A DNA stretch of 64,000 nt from Humulus lupulus (GCF_963169125.1 NC_084795.1:260705042-260769041), one strand, 5' to 3'; positions 43,457 through 55,041 are shown, numbered from the stretch's first letter. Notes: generated by a model not told the origin, from the letters alone. Made by a program: numbers and translations.

Positions 43457-45031
43457 ATGCGTGGCAGAAAAGGAAAGGACACACTTGTTCCTCTGAATCC
43501 TGAGATTGAGAAGTCTTGCAATCAAATCAGAAAGAAGAAGAGAGAGGCCCATAAATCTGTAAAGATGGCACAGAATGAAGGGGATGGCAGGAATGTTCAA
43601 ACTCCTGGAGTTGTACGAGCGGTTCAGGCTCAACCCAATGCTGAGAGGAGCCTGCGAGATTATGTGCTACCCACTCTGACGGGAGTACAAAATAGTATAT
43701 GCCCACCAACTGTAGAGGCCAACAACTTTGAAATAAAGCCCGCTATTCTACAAATGGTGCAATCTTCTGTGCAATTCAATGGGTTACCCTCTGAAGATCC
43801 TCACACCCATTTGTCCAATTTTCTGGAGTTATGTGGGACCTTCAGATATAATGGAGTGAGTGATGACGCAATCAAGCTCAGGCTTTTCCCATTTTCTCTT
43901 AGGGACAGAGCAAAAATTTGGCTGAACTCTCTGCAGCCAAACTCTATCGTCACCTGGCAAGATCTAGCTCAGAAATTTTTGTCCAAATTCTTCCCTCCGT
44001 CCAAGGCTGCTAAATTGAGGGGAGAGATAAATAACTTTTGCCAGAATGATGGAGAGTCATTGTATGAGGCGTGGGAAAGGTTTAAGGAACTCCTGAGAAG
44101 ATGTCCTCATCATGGCATTGAACAGTGGATGCTAGTACAGAATTTCTACAATGGTTTAAGTCCGACAACCAGAACCATTATTGATGCTGCAGCGGGTGGC
44201 ACTTTTATGAGCAAGAGCGCAACTGGTGCTTATGAGCTGCTGGAGGACATGGCTACAAACAACCATCAGTGGTCTGAGGAGAGATCATCAGGAGTCAGAA
44301 AGATAGCTGGGGTGCATGAGCTAGATGCAATTACTGCTTTAACAGCGCAAGTAGCCTCTTTGACCAAGCAGTTGCAACAGAGCAGTATATCAGCTAATGC
44401 GGTTCAGATGGCAGTGAGGTGTGAAATGTGTGGTGGTGCTCATTCTGTCGATCAGTGCCCTATCTGTATGAATAACACCCCAATGGATCATGCTCAAGTT
44501 CAGGCGGTGGGAAATTTTCAGAGGCCACTCAATAATCCATTCTCCAACAACTACAATCCAGGGTGGCGAAATCATCCAAATTTTTCGTGGAAGAATAATC
44601 AAGGACAACAACCTCAGTTTCAGGGCCAGTTTCAGAATAACATGCCTCAGCCACCTATGAATCAAGCTTCGTCATCACTGCAGCCTAGGCCTCAACAATC
44701 AATGCCTCAACCTGAGAGACCTAATGAACTGCAAGCTGCCTTGTTGACTCTTACTAATACACAGACTCAATTTATGACTGAGACCAGATCCTCCATTCGA
44801 AACCTTGAGACACAGGTTGGGCAGTTGGCCAATATGCTCAATAACAGACCCCAGGGAAACTTGCCTAGTAATACTGAAGTCAACCCCAAGGAGCAAGTTC
44901 AGGCAATTACTCTGAGGAGTGGGAAGCAAACAGAGCAGCCTAGACCTCCACAGGCAGTGGTTCAGAAAAAAGAGATGGGTGCACAGTCTGGTTCAGAAAG
45001 GGTTACTGAAGACCATCAGAAGTCAGAATAG
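43457..45031 (+). CDS. gag of Athila G
   Basis: 524 residues from the ATG at 43457 (the first in-frame ATG after the PBS) to TAG at 45029-45031. Capsid-like gag core at about residues 95-280 ([65 protein letters not shown]). A zinc knuckle [13 protein letters not shown] lies near residue 320. A glutamine/asparagine/proline-rich tail follows, ending with [10 protein letters not shown], a motif typical of plant Athila gags. The pol frame continues immediately after the TAG without a shift, so gag and pol were one frame or the TAG is read through. Gag would coat the RNA in cytoplasmic particles. Confidence 0.92.
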   Translation: MRGRKGKDTLVPLNPEIEKSCNQIRKKKREAHKSVKMAQNEGDGRNVQTPGVVRAVQAQPNAERSLRDYVLPTLTGVQNSICPPTVEANNFEIKPAILQMVQSSVQFNGLPSEDPHTHLSNFLELCGTFRYNGVSDDAIKLRLFPFSLRDRAKIWLNSLQPNSIVTWQDLAQKFLSKFFPPSKAAKLRGEINNFCQNDGESLYEAWERFKELLRRCPHHGIEQWMLVQNFYNGLSPTTRTIIDAAAGGTFMSKSATGAYELLEDMATNNHQWSEERSSGVRKIAGVHELDAITALTAQVASLTKQLQQSSISANAVQMAVRCEMCGGAHSVDQCPICMNNTPMDHAQVQAVGNFQRPLNNPFSNNYNPGWRNHPNFSWKNNQGQQPQFQGQFQNNMPQPPMNQASSSLQPRPQQSMPQPERPNELQAALLTLTNTQTQFMTETRSSIRNLETQVGQLANMLNNRPQGNLPSNTEVNPKEQVQAITLRSGKQTEQPRPPQAVVQKKEMGAQSGSERVTEDHQKSE

Positions 45032-48000
45032 AGTCCCCCAGTTGTCATTGAGCAGCCAGTTAGAGTTCCATACCCTCAGAGGCTTAGAAAGACTACCCTT
45101 GATAAACAGTTTTCTAAGTTTCTTGAGGTGTTTACAAAGCTGCACATAAACATTCCTTTTGCTGAGGCATTGGAGCAGATGCCCAGTTATGTTAAGTTCA
45201 TGAAGGAGATTTTGTCAAAGAAAAGGAGAATGGAGGACTATAAGACTGTAGCACTCACTGAAGAGTGCAGCGCTATTTTACAAAGGAAGTTACCCCAAAA
45301 GCTGAAAGATCCGGGGAATTTCACCATACCTTGCACCATTGGCAAGTTTGAATGCAAGCACGCCTTATGTGATCTGGGGGCAAGTATCAATCTGATGCCC
45401 TTATCTGTGTTTAAAAGACTTGGTTTGGGGGAGGCAAAACCAACAACTATCACTTTACAGCTCGCAGACCGATCGTTAACACATCCACGAGGTATTATTG
45501 AGGATGTTCTTGTGAAAGTGGATAAGTTCATATTTCCCGCTGACTTTATTGTTCTGGACATGGAGGAGGACACAGATGTCCCTATTATTCTTGGTAGGCC
45601 ATTTCTAGCCACAGGCCAAGCTCTTATTGATGTTCAAAAAGGAGAGCTTAAGCTTAGAGTTCAAGGAGATGAGGTGGTCTTTAATGTCTTCAAGTCTATG
45701 AAGTATCCGGTGGCTTGTGACAGTTGCTTTAGTGTGGATGTGATAGGAAAGGCAGTCTCCAAGAGAAGGATGAGCAGTGATGCCTTAGAGGCAGTATTAT
45801 TGGGTGATGAAGGCGATGATGATGAGGATGCTGAGATCAGAGAATGTGTAAATTGGATCAACTCTTTTCAACCATATTGGAAGAAGTTTCAAGAATTAGC
45901 GGATGCGACTGATAAACCGCTAACCTCCATTCAGCAGCCACCACCGTTCGAACTAAAGGTCCTCCCAGATCACTTGCAATATGCTTATTTGGGAGAGAAT
46001 GAAACTTTACCGGTCATTGTGTCAGCTGACCTGTCAAAGGTAGAATTGGAGAAACTGTTGAGGGTTCTAAGGGAGCATAAATTGGCCATTGGGTGGACCT
46101 TGGCAGATATTAGAGGAATAAGCCCAGCGACAGTGATGCATAAAATCTTATTGGAGGAGAATAGCAAGCCATCCATAGAGGCCCAGAGAAGACTCAATCC
46201 AGCCATGAAGGATGTAGTACTTGAGCAAATTCTTAAATGGTTGGATGTTGGGGTAATCTACCCAATTTCTGATAGTGCATGGGTGAGCCCTGTGCAAGTG
46301 GTACCTAAGAAGGGTGGAATGACTGTAGTGAAAAATGAGAACAATGAACTCATTCCAACAAGAACTGTAACGGGGTGGCGGATTTGTATAGACTACCGCA
46401 AGCTCAATAAGGCAACAAGGAAGGATCATTTCCCTTTGCCTTTCCTTGATCAGATGCTTGACAGATTGGCAGGCCACAGCTACTACTGTTTCTTGGATGG
46501 GTATTCTGGGTATCATCAGATCGCTATTGCACCAGAGGATCAAGAGAAAACAACCTTCACATGTCCTTATGGCACATTTGCTTTCAGGAGAATGCCATTT
46601 GGACTGTGCAATGCCCCTGCAACATTTCAAAGGTGCATGATGGCCATATTTTCAGACATGGTAGACCGGTGTATTGACATTTTCATGGATGATTTCTCTG
46701 TTTTTGGCTCATCATTCGACCTCTGTTTGGGTAATTTGGAGAACGTGCTGCGTCGTTGTGAGATGGCTAATCTGGTGTTGAATTGGGAGAAATGCCATTT
46801 TATGGTGAAAGAGGGGATCGTTCTTGGCCATAAAATTTCAAGTGAGGGAATTGAGGTAGATAGAGCGAAAATTTCTACCATTGAAAGGCTGCCTCCACCA
46901 GTTTCAGTCAAAGGAGTTAGAAGTTTTCTTGGTCACGCTGGGTTCTATCGAAGATTCATTAAAGATTTCTCAAAGGTGTCTAAGCCTCTCTCGAATTTGC
47001 TTATGAATGGAGTTGTCTTTGATTTTAATGACGAATGTTTGAGGGCATTCAATTTCTTGAAAGAAAAGCTGATTTCTGCTCCAATTGTGATAGCTCCGAG
47101 TTGGGAATTGCCTTTTGAGTTGATGTGTGATGCCAGTGATTACGCAGTGGGGGCAGTTCTGGGACAGCGGATTGACAAGGTATTCAGGTCTATTTACTAT
47201 GCTAGTCGGACTCTAAATGATGCTCAGCTGAATTATGCTACTACAGAAAAAGAGTTGCTAGCTATTGTGTTTGCTTGTGACAAATTTAGACCATATCTGA
47301 TTGGCAACAAAGTGATTGTCTACACTGATCACTCTGCCATTAAATATTTGATGTCAAAGAAAGATGCCAAGCCCCGCTTGATTAGATGGATTCTGTTGCT
47401 TCAAGAATTTGACATGGAGATTCGTGACAAGAAGGGCAGCGAGAATGTGGTAGCTGATCATCTCTCTAGACTTGAGGTGGAGGAGACTGAAAACAAGAAA
47501 GCAGTGCAAATCAATGATCATTTTCCTGATGAGCAGTTGTTTGGGGTAAGTGAAACCTTAGCTGTCCCTTGGTTTGCAGACATAGTGAACTTCTTAGTCG
47601 CCAAAATTGTGCCTTCTGAAATGTCTAAGCAGCAATTAAAGAAATTCTTTTTTGAGGTGAAACACTACTATTGGGAGGAACCTATTCTCTATAGGCACTG
47701 TGTTGATCAGATTATCAGAAGGTGTGTTCCTGAAGAAGAGATGCAGTCCATTCTTAATCACTGTCATACTCAACAATGCGGAGGGCATTTTGGAGCATCA
47801 AGAACGGCGGCTAAGGTATTACAAAGTGGTTTCTATTGGCCTTCATTATTCAAGGATGCCAATGTTTTTGTCAAGGCTTGTGATAGATGTCAGCGAATTG
47901 GCAATATCTCGAGGAGAAACGAAATGCCTCTACAAGGGATTCTTGAAGTGGAACTGTTTGATGTCTGGGGCATCGATTTCATGGGGCCTTTTCCACCGTC

Positions 48001-48850
48001 TTACAACAATGAATATATTCTATTGGCAGTGGATTATGTATCCAAATGGGTGGAGGCTGCAGCAACTAGAGCCAATGATGGTAAAATTGTGCTTAATTTT
48101 CTGCATAAACATATTTTTACTAGATTTGGCACTCCCCGAGCTCTGATTAGTGAGGAAGGGAAACACTTTGTGAATAAGCAACTGGATGCACTTCTGGCTC
48201 GATATGGAGTTTATCACCGAAAAGCTTTGTCTTACCATCCTCAATCAAATGGGCAAGCTGAAGTTTCGAACAGAGAAATCAAGAGCATCCTTGAGAAGAC
48301 CGTTGACAGTTCGAGGAAAAATTGGTCGAAAAAGTTAGATGATGCGATTTGGGCATACAGAACTGCATTCAAAACACCAATAGGCATGTCTCCTTACAGG
48401 TTGGTGTTTGGTAAAGCATGTCATCTACTAGTCGAATTGGAGCATAGGGCATTTTGGGCTATGAAAAAGTTAAATTATGATTGGAGTGCCGCTAGTGAAA
48501 GAAGACTGTTGCAACTGAATGAACTTGACGAGTTCAGAAATGAGGCTTATGAGAATGCCAAAATTTATAAAGAAAGAACAAAGGCTTGGCATGACAAGAA
48601 CTTAATCAGAAAAGCGTTCCAACCAGGGCAGCAGGTACTTCTTTTCAATTCAAGACTGCGGCTGTTTCCTAGCAAACTGAAGTCAAGATGGTCAGGGCCA
48701 TTCACTGTAGTTCAAGTTTTTCCATATGGTTCTGTAGAAGTTCGGGGCAACTCAGGTGATTCCTTTAAAGTCAATGGTCAGAGATTGAAGCCCTACTTGG
48801 GTGGTAGTTTTGATCAAGTGAAGTCTATCCTCCTTCTGAAGCCTCTCTGA
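45032..48850 (+). CDS. pol of Athila G (protease, RT, RNase H, integrase)
   Basis: Open for 1,272 codons after the gag TAG, with no frameshift. Protease motif [10 protein letters not shown] (Athila variant of DTG). RT with [41 protein letters not shown] and active site FMDD. RNase H with [35 protein letters not shown] and ADHLSR. Integrase zinc region [11 protein letters not shown] ... CDRCQ and core Asp at 47975 (WGIDFMG); the second catalytic position is GAG at 48152-48154 (LISEEGKHF), Glu instead of Asp; Glu at 48260 ([11 protein letters not shown]). The spacing (36 codons between the last two) confirms the position. C-terminal domain ends KPYLGG... and stop at 48850. No ATG marks the start, so translation must come from the gag frame. 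Confidence 0.93.
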   Translation, partial: SPPVVIEQPVRVPYPQRLRKTTLDKQFSKFLEVFTKLHINIPFAEALEQMPSYVKFMKEILSKKRRMEDYKTVALTEECSAILQRKLPQKLKDPGNFTIPCTIGKFECKHALCDLGASINLMPLSVFKRLGLGEAKPTTITLQLADRSLTHPRGIIEDVLVKVDKFIFPADFIVLDMEEDTDVPIILGRPFLATGQALIDVQKGELKLRVQGDEVVFNVFKSMKYPVACDSCFSVDVIGKAVSKRRMSSDALEAVLLGDEGDDDEDAEIRECVNWINSFQPYWKKFQELADATDKPLTSIQQPPPFELKVLPDHLQYAYLGENETLPVIVSADLSKVELEKLLRVLREHKLAIGWTLADIRGISPATVMHKILLEENSKPSIEAQRRLNPAMKDVVLEQILKWLDVGVIYPISDSAWVSPVQVVPKKGGMTVVKNENNELIPTRTVTGWRICIDYRKLNKATRKDHFPLPFLDQMLDRLAGHSYYCFLDGYSGYHQIAIAPEDQEKTTFTCPYGTFAFRRMPFGLCNAPATFQRCMMAIFSDMVDRCIDIFMDDFSVFGSSFDLCLGNLENVLRRCEMANLVLNWEKCHFMVKEGIVLGHKISSEGIEVDRAKISTIERLPPPVSVKGVRSFLGHAGFYRRFIKDFSKVSKPLSNLLMNGVVFDFNDECLRAFNFLKEKLISAPIVIAPSWELPFELMCDASDYAVGAVLGQRIDKVFRSIYYASRTLNDAQLNYATTEKELLAIVFACDKFRPYLIGNKVIVYTDHSAIKYLMSKKDAKPRLIRWILLLQEFDMEIRDKKGSENVVADHLSRLEVEETENKKAVQINDHFPDEQLFGVSETLAVPWFADIVNFLVAKIVPSEMSKQQLKKFFFEVKHYYWEEPILYRHCVDQIIRRCVPEEEMQSILNHCHTQQCGGHFGASRTAAKVLQSGFYWPSLFKDANVFVKACDRCQRIGNISRRNEMPLQGILEVELFDVWGIDFMGPFPPSYNNEYILLAVDYVSKWVEAAATRANDGKIVLNFLHKHIFTRFGTPRALISEEGKHFVNKQLDALLARYGVYHRKALSYHPQSNGQAEVSNREIKSILEKTVDSSRKNWSKKLDDAIWAYRTAFKTPIGMSPYRLVFGKACHLLVELEHRAFWAMKKLNYDWSAASERRLLQLNELDEFRNEAYENAKIYKERTKAWHDKNLIRKAFQPGQQVLLFNSRLRLFPSKLKSRWSGPFTVVQVFPYGSVEVRGNSGDSFKVNGQRLKPYLGGSFDQVKSILLLKPL

Positions 48851-49035
48851 AGAGGGGTTCAGCGTCCGGCTAAATGACGTTAACGACATCGCTTGTAGGA
48901 GGCACCCTATATTTTACTTGTTATTTATTTTACTTTTATATTTGTAAACAATGGATATTTGGTTTATTTTTAGACTTTTAGAATCGTGAAAAACGTGAAA
49001 AATGAAAAAAACTTTAAAAAAAATAAAAAAAATAA

Positions 49036-49275
49036 AAAATTCCTTAAGGGCCGCGGCATAGTCATATGATGCCGCGGCATTGGGGGTTCCAGAGGCCCAC
49101 AGATTTGGCAGTATAGGGGCGGGCCGCGGCATGGCTGAGGAGGGCTGCGGCATTAAGCCCCAATTTTCCCAGAATAACAAGGCGGGCCGCGGCATATGTT
49201 TGAGAGGGCCGCGACATTCCAACCTGGAAATTTTATGCGGGCCGCGGCATAGTCAAGGTAATGCCGTGGCCCTAG
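49036..49275 (+). repeat. GC-rich module in the Athila G 3' internal region
   Basis: Starts AAATTCCTTAAGGGCCGCGGC and holds about eight GCCGCGGCAT-type boxes, with a TTTTCCCAGAATAAC segment. Same lead-in, boxes and tail as 42186-42440 of the LTR, but diverged. Non-coding in this reading. Confidence 0.8.
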
Positions 49276-49288
49276 TCCGAAAAGTGGG

Positions 49289-49296
49289 ATAAAAAG
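49289..49296 (+). promoter_or_regulatory. Possible internal promoter for the Athila downstream ORF
   Basis: ATAAAAAG followed within 30 bases by a pyrimidine-rich leader (TCATTCATTCACTCTCAC, then CTTCTTTTTCTCTC). A GTAAGT donor at 49430 and an acceptor-like TTTAG at about 49629, before the ATG at 49650, suggest a leader intron. The combination looks like a separate transcription unit; inference only. Confidence 0.4.
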
Positions 49297-49649
49297 CCCT
49301 AAATCAGCCATTGTCTCATTCATTCACTCTCACAATCTACATCACACTCCAAACTTCTTTTTCTCTCTATTTTTTTTTTAGACTTCCATCAGTCAAGGAG
49401 ACCAAAAGAAGAATTTTTGTGCTATTCAAGTAAGTGTATCTTCTCTATTCTAATGCTTTTGATTGGAGATTAGATTGCATTGTGGTGTTGTGGATTGTTC
49501 TTTGTTGTTCTTGTGAGAAGATTAAGGGTTTTTTTCAATTGTTGATTGTGGTAATTAGTAAGTTTGGGGGGAGTGACAACAAAAGGAAATTATACTCAAG
49601 TTCTTGAGAGCATATTTGGGGATTTAGTTGGTTCTTTTTGAAAGAAACT

Positions 49650-50936
49650 ATGGGTCCTAAGCGAAATCCCCCTAGAGGCACCTCCTCAAAGAAAGCATCA
49701 TCATCACGCACTCAACCTCTACCAACACCACCTGCCCCAGCTGAGTATGACACTAATTTATTTGTTAATAAGGACGCTGCCGAGTTGTTTAAAAAGATTT
49801 ATAAAAGATCGGTGGTAAGGGAAAGGGGGTTTGACTTTAATGAGGCCCCTGCTGTACAACACCCTGGCTATGAACTTATCAAAGCTGAAATAGTGCGACG
49901 TAAATGGAATTTGTTTTGTGACTCGACCTATGTGGATTCAGCCAACTGCTCTATTATATATGAATTTTTCGCCAACTTTTCATATCAAGATGCAGAGCAG
50001 AATAATTTTGTCAGGGGCAAATTGGTGCCTACAACAGCCTATGCATTCAACCAATTACTGGATCTTCCCTCTTTTTCTGCACAAGAGGATGAACACTGGC
50101 AGTTGGCCCATTTCGAGGAGCCAGACTATGATGCGGTGGCTGCGGTCTTGAGTATGGAAGGGGCACGTTTCAGTTATCATAATGGGAGGCCCAAAGAGTT
50201 GTTCAGGTGGCAGCTAAACCCAGTTGCGAAGGCGTGGGTTTATTTTGTGAGTGCACGTTTACTGCCGACGTCTCATCTATCTTCTGTTGATCGAGAGCGT
50301 TGTTTGTTAGTGTATGCTATCATGACCCAAAAGAAGGTCGATGTGGGCCGCATTATTCGCTATAGCATTCGCAACATCAGTAGATTCAACACTACAGCTG
50401 GTGTCGCCCATGGTACCTTCCTCTCGAATTTATGCAACACTTATGAGGTACCAACCTTTCCCAGCGATCTAGTCCGGAGGCCAATGGGGGCAATCAATCA
50501 GACCTTGTTTACGGCCTTCCCTCCAGCTTCGCTTACGCAGCCTGCCTCTACTCAGCCAAATAAGCGCAGCCGGGCTGATGAAACAGGGGACCCTGATCAA
50601 GCTGAGGAGGAGGAAGTAGAAGAAGCGGGTCCCAGCAACCCACCTGAAAATTTGGCAATTGGAGGACTGATTGATGAGCACACGCAGCGTACGCATGCTC
50701 GCTTGGATAACATTATTCAACAAAATCAGTATTTAATCCAATCGCAGCAAGCGCAAAATCAGCACTATAATGACTTTATGGTGCAACAAAATGAATATGG
50801 GCGGGCGCACATTGAGGAGTTGAATACTTTGGTCACGAGGTGGACTATGAGTTCAGCTGATGAGAATTATTTCACCCCACCGCCACAGTACACTCCATAT
50901 CAGTGGCCACCTCCACCACCTCCACCGCCATATTGA
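49650..50936 (+). CDS. Athila G downstream ORF (plant transposon protein domain)
   Basis: 428 residues from the ATG at 49650 (GPKRNPPRGTSSKKASSSRTQP). The body resembles the putative plant transposon protein domain found downstream of pol in Athila-type elements (FVNKDAAELFKKIYKRS, IYEFFANFSYQDAEQNNFVRGKLV, FNQLLDLPSF, AWVYFVSARLLPTSHLSSVDRERCLLVYAIMT). The C-terminal half holds an acidic patch (EEEEVEEAG), a glutamine-rich segment with coiled-coil character and a proline tail. It lies in the envelope position, but I see no signal peptide or transmembrane helix, so an envelope role is not supported. A CAG/GTAAGT donor lies eleven bases after the stop. Fully open, function unknown. Confidence 0.85.
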   Translation: MGPKRNPPRGTSSKKASSSRTQPLPTPPAPAEYDTNLFVNKDAAELFKKIYKRSVVRERGFDFNEAPAVQHPGYELIKAEIVRRKWNLFCDSTYVDSANCSIIYEFFANFSYQDAEQNNFVRGKLVPTTAYAFNQLLDLPSFSAQEDEHWQLAHFEEPDYDAVAAVLSMEGARFSYHNGRPKELFRWQLNPVAKAWVYFVSARLLPTSHLSSVDRERCLLVYAIMTQKKVDVGRIIRYSIRNISRFNTTAGVAHGTFLSNLCNTYEVPTFPSDLVRRPMGAINQTLFTAFPPASLTQPASTQPNKRSRADETGDPDQAEEEEVEEAGPSNPPENLAIGGLIDEHTQRTHARLDNIIQQNQYLIQSQQAQNQHYNDFMVQQNEYGRAHIEELNTLVTRWTMSSADENYFTPPPQYTPYQWPPPPPPPPY

Positions 50937-52302
50937 TGTGGCGTCAGGTAAGTTCTCTTCCCTTGTTCTTTTCTTTATCACATTGGGGACAATGTGCATC
51001 TTAAGTTTGGGGGGGAGCTTCTTTTGTTTTATTTTTGTTTCTGCGTTGTTTAGTTTAGTTTTCTTTAGTCTGTTGTGTTATTTTCTGTGGTTAGTGTAAA
51101 TGTTAAACCATCATTCTTGTCTGTAGTTGCTTTGTCTTTGCTCGTGAAAAGGAAATTGAATTCAACTGTGTGCTTGGTTCAATTGTTTTAGAGTTGAATT
51201 TAGAAAGTTTTGGGGGAAATTTTTAATATGTTTTGAAAAGACAACATTTTGGATTGTATTATATGTGTTTGACTAGGGTTGGTGGAATGACACTTTGAAT
51301 CTAATAGAACTTGCATTATTTGGCTTTTGAGGCGAAATTCGTGATGACATGTGTTTAGAAAAGTGATTTAGGCAATTTTATTGGATCGATTGTGCCTTTC
51401 AAGCCGACCTTGAGTTAATTATCCTTAGTTACCCTTTTGAGCCTTGAACTTGGTTTTTGTTCTTGATCATACTACTTGAGCCTAAATTTCTTAACTTCTT
51501 TATTTTTGTTTTCCTTTCCTTTTGTTATCATAAGCATATAATCTGTGGGAAAGAAGAAGGAAAAATAGTAAGAAGTTGGTATGATTGGAATATAGTATGA
51601 TTGTACAAAAAGAAGAGAGAGAGAGAAGTCTTTGAAAAAAAAATAATATCACTTTTTCACACTCCTTGATCATATATATATATAGAAAATAATAAGTTTG
51701 GGGGAGTGTGATTTTTAAAAAAAAAAAAAAAAAGTGATAAGTCTAAAAAAAAAAAAAAAGAAGAAAATAATGAAAAGTGTTGTAATCTCTCTCTCTCTCT
51801 CTAATTGTATAAAAGGGTGATTTTTGGTGTGGTAAAGAGAAATTTGGTGGGTTTCAAGGTTTTTTATGCTTATGGTAACGACTGAGCCTAAATGAGAATT
51901 TCATCTACCCTTACCTAAGCCTAACACTATAACCTGTGAAAGTCCTTTTGATTTCAAAACATGTGTTGTTGACATTAGTGGAGAAGGTCAAGTAATGCAA
52001 GCATATTGTAGAGTTGGTTTGTGGAATTGTCTGGAATGAGTTGAGCATATATGATAGAATCCAAGTGTTGTAGTCATTTTTATGATATATTATTGATTTC
52101 CCTATTTGAATTGTATAAGGTGGACTTTAAGGCAATTGAGCTGAAATTCTGGTTATAAATATTGCAATTGAGATTTCATGAGTTTTGGCAAAGCAGTGTA
52201 GATGGTGATGATGGTTTAGCTTGTTCGTTTGTGTTTGTTTCTTTTTGTTAGTGTAACTTGGTCTTTACTCGAGGGCGAGTAAAGGTTAAGTTTGGGGGAG
52301 TT
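50937..52302 (+). other. Athila G 3' untranslated region and PPT region
   Basis: Non-coding. Contains a hairpin CACATTG-GGGA-CAATGTG (50979-50996), PPT-like AAGTTTGGGGGGGAG at about 51004 and AAGTTTGGGGGAG at about 51691, poly-A runs near 51716-51760, (CT)n at 51787-51802, a 9-bp stem hairpin at 52263-52284 and the functional PPT (GGTTAAGTTTGGGGGAGTT) touching the 3' LTR. Confidence 0.8.
52263..52284 (+). other. Hairpin adjoining the Athila G PPT
   Basis: CTTTACTCG-AGGG-CGAGTAAAG: a perfect 9-bp stem with a 4-base loop, followed at once by the polypurine tract at 52285-52302. May shape RNA around the plus-strand primer; role inferred. Confidence 0.75.
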
Positions 52303-53687
52303 TGATGAGTCTAGTTTTTATTATGTTTTGGTGATGTTTTTAGTAGTCTTTTATTTCGTTTTTCTTTCAATTAGTGCGGGTTTATGCTTTGTTTGGTTGT
52401 TTTTGTGAATGTCAGAAAGAAGTGAGCATGTGGAAGAAAATGCCAAAGAAAGGGAAGAAATAATCAAGTTTTTCATCTTATTTTGATAAAGAATGGTTCT
52501 CAACACAATTTGGAAGTGTTGGTGAAATTTTGGGATGAAAACTTGAAGAATTGAAAAATTCCTTAAGAGCCACGGCATGAGCAAAGTAGAACCGCGGCTA
52601 GGGGGAGAAACAGAAGCATTGTTTTTGAGGACATCTTAGGGCCGCGGCATAGCTATGGAGGGCCGCGACATAGATGGGCATTTTTCCCAGAATTCGTTGG
52701 TACGGGCCGCGGCATGGCTTCGGAGGGCCGCGGCATGGAAAGGGCTTTTTGCCCAGGAATGTGGATACGGGCCGCGGCATAGTGTATGTAGAGTCGCGGC
52801 CCGCCTCTTTAAAATTCGAAATCTTAGGTTTTTAAGAGGGGAAAAAGAAGAGAGAAGGACGTACGGATGAAGGGAGAAGTTATGGTTTTGAAGGCTCAAG
52901 CTTAGAGTATTTTTACATGTTTTTCTTCCTGATGTTATCTTTAATTTCTGTTGTGATTAGCACTATGACTATGAACTAATTTTCTGTTTAGGATGTTCAA
53001 TTGAATCTCTTGAATTTCTGTTATGACCTAATGCAATTTTAATTTCCTCTTCTTCAATCTTCTTCAATTCCATATAATCTGTTCTTATAGAGTGATTATT
53101 GATTGGCCATCTTTAGTCATATTCATATGTTTTTAAGTCAAAATCTGAGAAGTGAGATTTAATTATGCTTTGGTTATATTGGACATAATTTTGATTTAGA
53201 ACGAAAGTATCTGAATTAATTGTGTAACTGTTGTTAAGTTGTGGAAATTAATGCTACCTTTGTGGTTCAATTTACCATAGAAATATAGGAAATTGTCACC
53301 TAGGTTGAGTTTATAATTCATAGTATGATTATAGGCTGCTGTATCAAGTTGTTAATTGAAGTAGGTAAAAATAAGAAGAATTCACATTTTGCATTAGGGA
53401 ATAATAGGAAGGATAGTTGATGAGATTGAATAACCTAATTGTTTCTCAGTGATTAAAGTAAAAGTTTTACTATTAGTTTTTATTCCATTTAATTTCGATT
53501 ATTATTTCTGCATTTTATTGTTACTTTTGCTGTATTTTACAAAAATCAAGAATTTCAATTCATCAAATAGAACAAGAAATTAATTGACTGGTAATTGGTA
53601 AATCAGTCCTTGAGGACGATACTTGGTTTTACCATTTTATTACGAATTTGCGACTGTGTGCACTTGCATAGCAAAATTATCGCAACA
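52303..53687 (+). repeat. 3' LTR of Athila G
   Basis: 1,385 bp, same ends as the 5' LTR; about seven single-base differences seen (for example TTTTG/TTTCG near 52360 and GAGCCGCGG/GAGTCGCGG near 52793). Followed by TCCAC and the resumed RT of element E. Confidence 0.96.
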
Positions 53688-53692
53688 TCCAC

Positions 53693-55036
53693 ACAAGTCC
53701 TCCACTTCCCATTGGACTTGGGCACTAATTAGGGTTTGAAACCTAGGCGGGGTAATAAGCCTCTCTTATGAACCCGTTTTCCTTTAGTTGCTCTACCTCC
53801 TCTTTGAGAGCCTTTGCTCGCTCCTTGGCAAGAAATCTTCTCTTCTGATGCACTGCTAGGTAGCTTTCATCCACGTTAAGCATGTGGCTGATCACAGTTG
53901 GTGAGATACCCACCATATCCTTGTGAGACCAGACGAAGACATCTTGATTCCTCCGCAAAAATTCTACCAGCTGTGCTTTTACTTCCAACTTCAATTTTTT
54001 TCAAACTTTAACCCCTCTGGTCGGGTCATTCTCATCTATTGAGACCTCCTCTAATTCTTCATGGGTCCCACTTCGCTATCAAATCCCCAAAGCGAGGATC
54101 AAAGTCCATTCCCTTGCTTTGGGAAACGCCCTATTTGTTGACTTCATCACCGGATGGGGCTTGTTGCTTATTGAAACCAAGAGTGTTTTCTTGGTTGACA
54201 TCTTCTAATACTCTTTCCTGATCGGCTACAACCATAATGCTTTATTGGTCGACATCCATCTCCTCTACTTATTCTCTGTCTACACACACAACCATATTAT
54301 TCTCCTTAGCTCCCTTTCGCGCTTTAGCTACCGAGGCATTGTAACACTCTCTAGCTTCTCTTTGGTCTCCTCGGACACAACCTGCTTCTGCAGTGGTCAA
54401 GAATTTCATAGAAAGGTGCCATATAGAGACTGCCACACACAAGGCCGTGAGTAGTGGTCGACCAATCACCACATTATAAGCTGACGAATAGTCGACTATC
54501 AAAACCTCCGTCATAACTCTCTCGTGCTTAGGAGCATCTCCTGTTGTGACCGGTAACTTGATCGTTCTGAACAGTGACAACCTTTCTCCAGTAAATCCAT
54601 AAATGACTTGAGATCATGGCTTCAAGTCATTAATGGATAATTTCACCCTTTCAAAAGATGACTTGTAAATGATGTTCACAGAGCTCCCCGTGTCGACCAG
54701 ACATCTCTTCACCTTCATGTTTGTTGTTTGGACTGTAATGACGAGGGGGTCATTATGAGGATATCTCACATGCCATGCATCATCTTCAGTAAAAGTGAGA
54801 GACTCACTTTCATACTGTGGGTTCTTTAGAGGTCGCTCCTCTACAACCATGACCTCAGACGTCGATGTTGCGTCCAACTCATGTCGAAGCATTCGAGCAT
54901 GTCTCTCTCTTGCCTTGTTGCTATCCCCAGCCAGATGTGGACCTCCACATATAGTGTCTAGAGTGAAGTCCATAGGCTCGGGTTGCAAGGGTGGAGACCG
55001 CTGTCGCTTAAACCCAGGATTATTGTTACTTCCCTC
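53693..55036 (-). pseudogene. Protease and RT N-terminus of element E, broken
   Basis: From right to left: gag-protease linker (RSPPLQPEPMDF, TICGGPHLAGDSNKARERHAR), protease motif CLVDTGSSVNIIY with DTG intact, TGA at 54612-54614, LPVTTGDAPKHERVMTEV and VDYSSAYNVVIGRP. A linker with several stops (54250-54010) follows, then RT start FVWSHKDMVGISPTVISHMLNVD to QLKENGFIREAYYP, with a frameshift before Athila G. Upstream it joins gag in frame across solo LTR H. Confidence 0.87.
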
Positions 55037-55041
55037 TCCTT

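Larger units (their letters stand above)
41935..53687 (+). mobile_element. Near-intact Athila element G (11.75 kb)
   Basis: Two 1,385-bp LTRs (41935-43319, 52303-53687), TCCAC target copies (41930-41934, 53688-53692), Athila PBS, gag, pol, GC-rich untranslated block, envelope-position ORF, PPT. I count about seven differences between the LTRs, so this is the youngest complete insertion in the window, consistent with its position inside E. Defects seen: one TAG between gag and pol and a Glu at the second integrase catalytic position. Confidence 0.97.

Noticed and set aside
46148..46911. Minus-strand frames opposite Athila RT
   Set aside because: Shadow frames of an intact pol; no independent support.
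49650..50936. Envelope glycoprotein interpretation of the Athila downstream ORF
   Set aside because: The position fits, but there is no signal peptide or transmembrane segment; the sequence fits the plant transposon protein domain better.
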